DNA from: a bacterium
GTDB taxonomy: Bacteria; Desulfobacterota_D; UBA1144
Reading direction: 5' to 3'
DNA length: 47,666 nt
NCBI GenBank assembly: GCA_018654605.1
Contig: JABILG010000012.1
Span: 1 to 47,666 of the forward strand
The translations under genes and the position numbers were made by a program. Shown here one piece after another: positions 42,208 to 47,666 of the stretch. Below the pieces are notes generated by a model. That model searched no databases and had not been told where the DNA came from. It saw only the letters and a list, made by a program, of their open reading frames with translations. Each line of letters begins with the position of its first letter. Positions within the stretch are counted from its first letter, which is position 1.

Positions 42208-43116
42208 TTACTCGACACTTTCTCCTAAACCATCTACTATTCTTTCTGTAGTTACTCTCAAAAGATCAAGATATGTCGAGACTGGTCCATCCTTCAGGCT
42301 TAGAGAGTCGACATATAAAACTCCACCATAATTTATATTTGCCTCTTGTGCGACTTGCTGAGCAGGCTTCGCTGAAATTGTACTCTCACTAAAAATTACA
42401 GTGATATTGTTCTCTCTTACTTTATCAATAACGTTTCTAACTTGGCTCGGGGTACCTTGACTGTCAGAGTTTATAGGCCACAAATATAACTCCTTGAGAC
42501 CAAAATCTCTAACCAGATAACTGAATGCGCCTTCGCTAGTTACCAACCATCTTTTCTCACTTGGTATAGAAGAGAACTTTTTTCTAATTGGCAAAATCGT
42601 AGAATTAAGCTCTTTAGAATATTCTTTAGCATTTCTATTATAAGTTGATGCATTCTCTGGATCATACTTTACGAAAGCAGCTCTAATATTTTCTATATAA
42701 ATTAATCCATCCTTAGGGGACATCCATGCGTGAGGGTTTGGCTTACCTTTATAAGAACCTTCTCTTATCCCCATCGGTTCTATACCCTTAGTTAATATAA
42801 CAGAGGGTGTAGACTTAATATTCTGAAAAAACTTTTTAAACCAAAGTTCTAAATTTAACCCATTCCACAAAATTAAATCAGCATTTTCGGCTTTAAGTAT
42901 ATCTCTTGGTGTTGGTTGATAGGTATGGATATCTGCACCTGGTTTAGTGATAGAGACTATTTCAGCTTTATCACCTGCTACATTCTTGGCCATATCTGCA
43001 AAGATAGTAAAGGTTGTAACGACTTTAAACTTTTCTTTTGCAAATGGAGCAAATATCGTTCCTGACAAGACAAAAAATAGGGATACTAGGACTACTTCCT
43101 TAAATATTTTAATCAT
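42208..43116 (-). CDS. sitA: Metal ABC transporter solute-binding protein (SitA-like)
   Basis: A periplasmic cluster A-I metal-binding protein, 302 residues from the ATG at 43116 (an ATG at 43131 adds five residues). It has a signal peptide (hydrophobic [12 protein letters not shown]). Numbered from the longer start, the metal ligands are His69 ([11 protein letters not shown]), His134 (NPHAWMSP), Glu200 (VTSEGAFSY) and Asp275 (YVDSLS); His-His-Glu-Asp is the Mn/Fe set of PsaA and SitA rather than the His-rich loop of ZnuA. I prefer the shorter start because a perfect palindrome then lies just upstream as an operator. It heads the sitABCD operon. Confidence 0.9.
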   Translation of the reverse strand: MIKIFKEVVLVSLFFVLSGTIFAPFAKEKFKVVTTFTIFADMAKNVAGDKAEIVSITKPGADIHTYQPTPRDILKAENADLILWNGLNLELWFKKFFQNIKSTPSVILTKGIEPMGIREGSYKGKPNPHAWMSPKDGLIYIENIRAAFVKYDPENASTYNRNAKEYSKELNSTILPIRKKFSSIPSEKRWLVTSEGAFSYLVRDFGLKELYLWPINSDSQGTPSQVRNVIDKVRENNITVIFSESTISAKPAQQVAQEANINYGGVLYVDSLSLKDGPVSTYLDLLRVTTERIVDGLGESVE

Positions 43117-43131
43117 GAGACAGTGTCTCAT
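43115..43131. promoter_or_regulatory. 17-bp palindrome at the sitA start, candidate operator
   Basis: ATGAGACA-G-TGTCTCAT is a perfect inverted repeat with 8-bp arms and a single central base. It covers the space between the two possible start codons of the solute-binding gene. A Fur-family regulator gene converges with the operon, so this is a reasonable operator for it, although the sequence is unlike the classic Fur or Zur boxes I know. Confidence 0.5.
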
Positions 43132-43157
43132 ATTAATGAATCACTATCAAGTTAATA

Positions 43158-43664
43158 TTAACTAGATCTTCTTTCTTTAAAAATTATTAATAAAATTGTT
43201 GCTAAAGATAGTGAAAAAATAGATAAGGACCAAGCTGCAAAGGATATTCCAAAGAGTGTTGAGGAAACGTCTGAGCAACTGGCCTCCAATGAATACAACT
43301 TAAAAAAGAAATCAGTTAAAGATGTGGATTCAAAATTAAGATATAAATTCGGCGAACACGAGAAAGAAGAGTCATCGCTCAGAAATTTATCTTGAAGTGA
43401 AACTTGTCTAGAGCTCAAGAATATACCTAAAAGAATAAACACAAATGATGTCATATCCAAAAATAGACTTTTAGAGTTCTTAGCAAACCTTGTGATTAAA
43501 GATACAAGGAGAACAAGAAAGCATATTCTTTGCAATGTGCACAAGAAACAAGGTGAAAAGTTGAAAAAAAACTGATAAAAAAAGGAAGTTGCAAGAGTAA
43601 GAGCTAAGGTGCAAATTAAAATCAGATTTAAAATCCTAGGAGAGGAGAATCTTTCTAAATTCAT
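43158..43664 (-). CDS. dsbB: DsbB-like disulfide bond oxidoreductase
   Basis: A 168-residue membrane protein with four hydrophobic segments. The first periplasmic Cys pair is C39-C42 in PCFLCTLQR, matching the CxxC of DsbB, and the second pair is C103 and C130 (FSCSPN and EASCSD), matching the positions of C104 and C130 in E. coli DsbB. GISFAAWSL fits the last-helix motif. It reoxidises a DsbA partner and passes electrons to quinone. It overlaps hisI by 4 nt; DsbA is not in the window. Several membrane proteins in the island have paired periplasmic Cys that could depend on it. Confidence 0.9.
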   Translation of the reverse strand: MNLERFSSPRILNLILICTLALTLATSFFYQFFFNFSPCFLCTLQRICFLVLLVSLITRFAKNSKSLFLDMTSFVFILLGIFLSSRQVSLQDKFLSDDSSFSCSPNLYLNFESTSLTDFFFKLYSLEASCSDVSSTLFGISFAAWSLSIFSLSLATILLIIFKERRSS

Positions 43665-44146
43665 AGTCTTGTTGGATTGGGTGAATCTCCATAAACCTTC
43701 TGGGGATCAAATACTTTTTCTTTTTCTTCAAACTTTAGCTCGACTTTCTTAAGATTATCTAAATTCTTGCCGAAAGGTATGCTTCTATAAAAACAAGATC
43801 TATATCCCACATGGCAACTAGCTCCTCCTTCTACATCTACCTTTAGCCAAACACAATCTTGGTCGTCATCAATCCTAATTTCTCTTATAGTCTGGACTAA
43901 TCCGCTTGTTTTACCTTTATGCCAAATCTGCTTTCTGCTTCTGGAATAATATACTGCTTCCCCTAACTCTATAGTCATACCAAAAGATTCAGCATTTAAA
44001 TAACCTTGCATAAGAACTTCACCGCTCTTATAGTCCGTAGTAACAACTGGTATTAAACCATTATCATCAAACTTAGGCGCAAAGCTTTGCGACTCTTCTA
44101 CTTGCAAAATACTAGATCTTTTTTCAAATTTTACTTCTATACTCAT
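43661..44146 (-). CDS. hisI: Phosphoribosyl-AMP cyclohydrolase
   Basis: A 161-residue enzyme of histidine synthesis that opens the adenine ring of phosphoribosyl-AMP. Family features are FDDNGLIPVVTTD, VLMQGYLNAESF, VYYSRSRKQIWHKGKTSG, the Mg-binding DDDQD (93-97) with Cys98, and the zinc-binding Cys111 and Cys118 in GASCHVGYRSCFYR. It is the stand-alone form without the HisE domain. GAGG lies 6 nt before the ATG, overlapping the end of the GT87-like gene. It is not with other his genes here. Confidence 0.95.
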   Translation of the reverse strand: MSIEVKFEKRSSILQVEESQSFAPKFDDNGLIPVVTTDYKSGEVLMQGYLNAESFGMTIELGEAVYYSRSRKQIWHKGKTSGLVQTIREIRIDDDQDCVWLKVDVEGGASCHVGYRSCFYRSIPFGKNLDNLKKVELKFEEKEKVFDPQKVYGDSPNPTRL

Positions 44147-44147
44147 T

Positions 44148-45443
44148 CTAAACCTCTTTGGAATATTTTACCTTTATCTTCCTAATAACAATAGCTTGAT
44201 ATAGGAAGTAGATACATAATACATAATAATAACTAATATTTGTAAGGTCCCACTGAGGTCTCCAGTAAATAGATGAGAAATAGAACAAAATAATAGTTAA
44301 AATAGATAGAGTTCTTAACAAAGAATCTTTACTAACTATAGTATCGACTGAATCTAAATAAATTTTTATTGAAACACAAGATATGATAAAAAAATCGTAG
44401 ACCTTAAGCCTTGGAAGAACTAAGACAAAGACAAATGTTGAAAGTATCAATAATATATTAAAGAATTCTTTGTCTGAAACTTTATTTATTAAATACTTTC
44501 TAAGTAATATTAAGTTTAAAAAGAAGAAGGGAAATATAAAGATTTTACATATAGCATTAAACTGAACTTTAGACATTGCAGCTTCACCATCTGTAATCCA
44601 TAGAGCTTTTAAAAAATCCATCTCTGCAAATATTGGCGCTAAACCCATATCGACATACTTAAGATTAATAAGCCACTCATCAATAAACGGTCCATGGAGC
44701 AAATAATTTAGGCCAAATAAGAAAAAGAGTGTCGCAAAGTAAAGGGTATATCCTTTAAAGTTAAAAACTCTCTGTACTATAAATGGTATCAGAAGGAATA
44801 AAGCTAAGTGAAATTTTAAGAAAGTCGCAAAAGCAACTATAGGAAAGAAAAAGATTTGATACTTATCATGCTTTAATAAAAATATTCCAAAGAATACTAG
44901 CAAGTATATTGGGACAGCTATGTTGCCAGCCTGCAAGGATACAATATTTGAACCTTGATAAGCTATTAAAACAAATATAAGAATGAAAAAATAATTTATT
45001 TCTAGCTCAAATAGCTTTTTTGATATATATCCATAACCTAAAGTAGCTGATGCAAGAAAAATCACCCAAACTTTTTCAAAAAAATCATATTCAAAAAGTG
45101 AGAAAGGAACTATGTCTAATAATAGCTTTAGATATGTAAACTGTAGTGGAATAGACTCCTGACATGATGCATTAACGTACCAATCAGTTTGAGGGCTAAC
45201 GCCTAGAGAGTAAGCCAGATCAGCGCAGTAAACTACATTGATATCCCACAGACTGTCTCTTGCCCAACCATTAATATACAAAATGTTTGAGACAATAGCC
45301 CAAGCCAAAGGAAGAGAAAAAAGTACGTACTGTAACTTTATCTTTGATTTTGGGAAGAAATTTTTAAAGTAGAGATACATTAATGTAGCTATTGAAGAAA
45401 TTAAAGATATATTAGAAAACAAGACCTTAAGTTCGTTCCTCAT
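44148..45443 (-). CDS. GT87/DUF2029-like polytopic membrane protein
   Basis: A 431-residue membrane protein paralogous to those at 20857 and 22115. It has the acidic loop DSLWDINVVYCADLAYSL, a second loop Cys (VNASCQESIPLQFTYLKL), FATFLKFHLALFLLIPFI and RLKVYDFFIIS near the C-terminus, also shared with the other two (RLKQYDMLI and RIKVYDSLF). It is a putative polyprenyl-phosphate-dependent GT-C transferase outside the main island, heading an operon with hisI and dsbB (1-nt gap). TACATT lies 6 nt before the ATG. Confidence 0.72.
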   Translation of the reverse strand: MRNELKVLFSNISLISSIATLMYLYFKNFFPKSKIKLQYVLFSLPLAWAIVSNILYINGWARDSLWDINVVYCADLAYSLGVSPQTDWYVNASCQESIPLQFTYLKLLLDIVPFSLFEYDFFEKVWVIFLASATLGYGYISKKLFELEINYFFILIFVLIAYQGSNIVSLQAGNIAVPIYLLVFFGIFLLKHDKYQIFFFPIVAFATFLKFHLALFLLIPFIVQRVFNFKGYTLYFATLFFLFGLNYLLHGPFIDEWLINLKYVDMGLAPIFAEMDFLKALWITDGEAAMSKVQFNAICKIFIFPFFFLNLILLRKYLINKVSDKEFFNILLILSTFVFVLVLPRLKVYDFFIISCVSIKIYLDSVDTIVSKDSLLRTLSILTIILFYFSSIYWRPQWDLTNISYYYVLCIYFLYQAIVIRKIKVKYSKEV

Positions 45444-45493
45444 GATACAAATGTAAAAGCTAGTTTAAAAAAAGTAAATATAAAATTCTTGGG

Positions 45494-45521
45494 GCAGGAA
45501 ATTTAGAGCAAAATTCCCTGC
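45494..45521 (-). terminator. Hairpin terminator after the small basic protein
   Basis: Arms 45494-45504 and 45511-45521 pair as a GC-rich 5-bp base, one A-C mismatch and 5 AU pairs, with a 6-nt loop. On the minus strand it comes 19 nt after the small ORF's stop and is followed by an AT-rich stretch with a run of T. Confidence 0.6.
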
Positions 45522-45539
45522 ACACAATTTATGCTTAAA

Positions 45540-45761
45540 TTAAACCAAAGCAAACTGAATTTTAGAGATCTTTCTAACTTTTAACTTCCAAGCTTCTTGA
45601 CGTTGGTAAGCTCTTATTGCAGAAAGATGAATAAATTTTGAATTTGCTGGTCTTCTTGAATCAGCTGCAACCTTAAGCATATTAGCAACCCTAGCTTTAT
45701 TAACTAGTTTAGCTTTGCTGGCCACATTGACCTTAACCTGCCTCTTTAACAAAAGTTTCAT
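45540..45761 (-). CDS. Small highly basic protein of unknown function
   Basis: A 73-residue protein starting at the ATG at 45761, with a strong Shine-Dalgarno-like AAGGGGG about 9 nt upstream (an earlier TTG at 45767 is possible). It is rich in Lys and Arg with many Ala and Val and no acidic cluster, so it should bind nucleic acid or ribosomes, or be a small membrane-active peptide; I do not recognise the family. It has its own promoter and terminator and an unusual 5' leader with four evenly spaced mini-hairpins, which argues it is a real and regulated gene. Confidence 0.65.
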   Translation of the reverse strand: MKLLLKRQVKVNVASKAKLVNKARVANMLKVAADSRRPANSKFIHLSAIRAYQRQEAWKLKVRKISKIQFALV

Positions 45762-45790
45762 ATTCAAATACCCCCTTTGGAGAAATATTT

Positions 45791-45888
45791 GAACTTTTAA
45801 CGCATGTTCTATGCGAGTCTTGTTCCCATGACTTATGGAGAACTTTTAACTCATGTTCAATGAGGATCTTTTGAACCATGATCTATGG
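45791..45888. repeat. Two 49-bp tandem repeats with four mini-hairpins
   Basis: GAACTTTTAAC recurs at 45791-45801 and 45840-45850, marking two imperfect 49-bp units. Each holds two short inverted repeats with 4-5-bp stems and 5-nt loops: 45801-45815, 45826-45838, 45850-45864 and 45876-45888, with centres 24-25 bp apart. The inner pairs are always CAT/ATG, while outer pairs differ (CG/CG, C/G, CT/AG, C/G) but stay complementary. The array lies in the putative 5' leader of the small basic protein. Confidence 0.7.
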
Positions 45889-45899
45889 TATATAGGATA

Positions 45900-45928
45900 A
45901 ATATTCACTTATACAAAAGAATTGTCAA
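45900..45928 (-). promoter_or_regulatory. Candidate promoter of the small basic protein
   Basis: On the minus strand a perfect TTGACA (45928-45923) and AATATT (45905-45900) are 17 bp apart. The transcript would begin near 45893, just before the mini-hairpin array, giving a leader of about 130 nt. Confidence 0.5.
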
Positions 45929-45989
45929 GAATAATTATATAAGAAGTCTGAATACTAGATTCTTTACAAACTGTACAATAATTGAGAAA

Positions 45990-47018
45990 TTAGTAAGCAA
46001 ACCCTAAGCCAAAAATTAATGCATTGTCTGCATCAAGCTGGACTGAGTTAACATCATTGTATGTTGGCATTATATACTCAACACTCGCCCTAACTTTATT
46101 AGGAAAAACATGATTGGCACCAATAGAAACATCAATTCTTTTACTTCCAGAAGAATCTCGGTCTTGAGCAAAGCTCATTATGGTTTTAATATCTTTATGG
46201 CTTCCACTAATCTTACCTTGAAATTTAAATTCTGAAGCAATAGAAACAGAAGTTTTGTTGTCATTGAAAGGTATAGCAAACCAAATATTTGTTTTATAGA
46301 TATCTCCAAGAGCATAGTCTTTAGAGTTTTTACCAATCCTCAAAACACTTGATATCTGAGCACCATAAGAATAACTATCTTCAAAATATGCATAAGTTAA
46401 TCCAGGTAAGGCATCATAAGTTCCAGAGCCTAATTGCATATTATAGCCCAAAGTCTCTTCCTTAGATCCAAACATAACATCCTTTTTTGAAATTGACCCT
46501 GTTGGCAAACTAAGACCTAAAGTGGCATGAAGTTTACCATTATCATTATGTGCCAACCTCTTCAATATAGATACTTTGGTGTCTCCCAAGCCACTAGACT
46601 CCAAGGTTCTTTTTTTATTATTTGAATGTTTTTTAACTTTCATTTCGTTATCCAAGTAGGTTCCCATCATCATTAAAGTTATATCATCTGATGGAGCATA
46701 CATAGCGCCTATCATGTGCATATTCATTGTCATCTCTTCAGGCACTGTCATATAGTAGCCACCCAATGGTTTACTTCTAGCCTTAGTATAGTTTGATGAT
46801 GATGAACCGGATTGGTAGCCGTCCATTCCCATTGTCATATATCGATATGACAACATTGATTCTCCTTTCCCGTGAGTATGATCTCCCATAACAGAAATTG
46901 GAGCGTGTGAGTCTGCCCTAGTTTTGGAAATCTCAGAAGGATTACCATCGGCTAGTACGTTTATATTTATTCCTGAAAGTAAGACCAATGTTAATAAAAC
47001 TTTATTGAGTATATTCAT
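45990..47018 (-). CDS. Outer-membrane beta-barrel protein, MetA-pathway/transporter-like
   Basis: A 342-residue secreted barrel from the ATG at 47018, which has GGAG 6 nt upstream; an ATG at 47030 would overlap that site. A signal peptide (KVLLTLVLLSGININVLA) precedes a mature chain of amphipathic strands ending GLGFAY. The N-terminal GDHTHGKGESMLSYRYMTMG and the later LYAPSDD-like strands resemble the PF13557 (phenol MetA degradation-like) barrel family. The first 120 residues are rich in Met and His (MTMNMHM, LMMMGTY), suggesting a metal such as copper as ligand. Function unknown; transport is the family annotation. Confidence 0.75.
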   Translation of the reverse strand: MNILNKVLLTLVLLSGININVLADGNPSEISKTRADSHAPISVMGDHTHGKGESMLSYRYMTMGMDGYQSGSSSSNYTKARSKPLGGYYMTVPEEMTMNMHMIGAMYAPSDDITLMMMGTYLDNEMKVKKHSNNKKRTLESSGLGDTKVSILKRLAHNDNGKLHATLGLSLPTGSISKKDVMFGSKEETLGYNMQLGSGTYDALPGLTYAYFEDSYSYGAQISSVLRIGKNSKDYALGDIYKTNIWFAIPFNDNKTSVSIASEFKFQGKISGSHKDIKTIMSFAQDRDSSGSKRIDVSIGANHVFPNKVRASVEYIMPTYNDVNSVQLDADNALIFGLGFAY

Positions 47019-47177
47019 ATTTTTCTCCATTGCTTAATCGATTAATCCAAATTAATTAGTGAATAAAATAATCAAAAAAAATCTTATGTCAAATTTATCT
47101 GAACCATAGCGACATTAAAAATAAACGAATTTATTATAAAAGTCCAGTAAATCAAACTTTTAGTAAAACTTAATATT

Positions 47178-47186
47178 TGCTATAAT
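47178..47186 (+). promoter_or_regulatory. Extended -10 box directly before the MORN gene
   Basis: TGC-TATAAT (TATAAT at 47181-47186) ends 6 nt before the ATG at 47193, so transcription would start at the start codon. No convincing -35 or Shine-Dalgarno is present. Confidence 0.6.
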
Positions 47187-47192
47187 TCATTC

Positions 47193-47666
47193 ATGAAGAA
47201 CCTAGCTCCTCTATTATTCCTTTTTTTGTTTTCAATTAACTCATATTCTTTACCTATTTGTGAGGGTAATAATCCACGTAAATGGGATAAATGCGAAGGG
47301 GTTCTTTCTTCTCCGGAAGGCAAATATACAGGTGAATGGAAGAACGGTGCATATCATGGAAAGGGGACATACACTGCTACAAGTAAGATGGATAGTAAGT
47401 GGGAAGGTGGCGAAAAATATGTAGGTGAATGGAAAAACAATATAAGACATGGAAAAGGAATAAATACTTGGGCAGATGGTACTAAATATGAAGGGGAAAT
47501 AAGAGATGGCAAGAAACATGGTATAGGAGCCTATATTTGGGGGAAGGGTCCCATGGAAGGTCATAAATATATAGGTGAATGGAAAGACAACAAGAAACAT
47601 GGAAAGGGAACCTATATTTGGGGAAAGGGCCATAACATTGGTCATAAATATGTAGGTGAATGGAAA
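47193..47666 (+). CDS. Secreted MORN-repeat protein, 5' part
   Basis: An open frame of 158 codons runs off the right edge without a stop. It has a signal peptide (KNLAPLLFLFLFSINSYS) and then MORN repeats, for example GEWKNGAYHGKG, GEWKNNIRHGKG, GEIRDGKKHGIG and GEWKDNKKHGKG, separated by variable loops. Two late repeats with the loop YIWGKG are nearly identical, suggesting recent internal duplication. MORN arrays form extended beta surfaces; a periplasmic or surface scaffold is possible. A reading frame on the opposite strand here is a shadow of the repeats. Confidence 0.85.
   Translation, partial: MKNLAPLLFLFLFSINSYSLPICEGNNPRKWDKCEGVLSSPEGKYTGEWKNGAYHGKGTYTATSKMDSKWEGGEKYVGEWKNNIRHGKGINTWADGTKYEGEIRDGKKHGIGAYIWGKGPMEGHKYIGEWKDNKKHGKGTYIWGKGHNIGHKYVGEWK

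Noticed and set aside
39668-43131. Zinc transporter ZnuABC
   Set aside because: Two permease genes and a His-His-Glu-Asp ligand set without a His-rich loop fit SitABCD-type Mn/Fe transport better.
45791-45888. CRISPR-like array
   Set aside because: The repeated palindromes are 13-15 bp with 24-25-bp spacing and similar spacers, no cas genes are near, and the units are tandem duplicates.
47250-47645. Minus-strand open frame of 131 codons
   Set aside because: It is the shadow of the MORN repeats on the plus strand, which have a signal peptide and clear repeat motifs.
1-47666. Mobile elements, prophage, integrons or tRNA-linked insertion
   Set aside because: I found no transposase, integrase, tRNA or long terminal repeats anywhere in the window.

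Overview
The window comes from an AT-rich, tightly packed bacterial chromosome. The housekeeping set (PgpA, stand-alone HisI, DsbB, a Fur-family regulator, a SitABCD-type metal ABC transporter, an outer-membrane porin-like protein) points to a gammaproteobacterium. Low GC, convergent genes that touch or overlap, few terminators, a secreted MORN protein and a methanethiol oxidase all fit a streamlined marine lineage of the SAR86 kind. That placement is inference, not proof. I see no tRNA, rRNA, CRISPR array, insertion sequence or prophage.

About 1-35,600 is a large glycan island. The first half holds six paralogous polytopic proteins of the DUF6311 type (3185-16395), mixed with a methyltransferase, two DPM-like GT2 transferases and a short-chain isoprenyl diphosphate synthase. 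A six-gene minus-strand operon (20813 down to 14698) encodes glucose-1-phosphate cytidylyltransferase (RfbF), CDP-glucose 4,6-dehydratase (RfbG), a divergent SDR, a CDP-paratose-2-epimerase-like enzyme, a GT2 and a DUF6311 protein. Two GT87-like membrane transferases, a lone anchored protein of unknown function and another SDR follow. The third part (25619-33407) is rich in thiamine-diphosphate (ThDP) enzymes: a split transketolase with two N-terminal subunits and one C-terminal subunit, an acetolactate-synthase-like enzyme, an RfbH-like PLP protein with His in place of the Schiff-base Lys, another GT2 and a class I aminotransferase. Two large paralogous GT-C-like proteins (187-2346 and 33440-35563) bracket the island. 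My reading is that CDP-glucose is turned into 6-deoxy or 3,6-dideoxy 4-keto sugars, ThDP enzymes add two-carbon branches (as YerE does for yersiniose), GT2 enzymes load sugars on polyprenyl phosphate, and the many GT-C proteins transfer them on the periplasmic side.

About 35,600-39,200 is a sulfur and acyl-CoA block: a structured leader with a Cys-rich 24-codon upstream ORF, the methanethiol oxidase (SBP56/MtoX), a small membrane protein, a PaaI-type thioesterase and an enoyl-CoA hydratase/isomerase. From 39,207 to 43,131 lie a Fur-family regulator and a converging SitABCD-type Mn/Fe transporter, with a perfect 17-bp palindrome at the start of the solute-binding gene. From 43,158 to the end are a GT87-hisI-dsbB operon, a small basic protein behind a 5' leader with four evenly spaced mini-hairpins, an outer-membrane barrel protein and the start of a secreted MORN-repeat protein.

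Many lead genes have a -10 box only 6-8 nt before the ATG and no Shine-Dalgarno sequence, which suggests widespread leaderless transcripts. A few genes, such as the methanethiol oxidase and the small basic protein, have strong Shine-Dalgarno sites instead.
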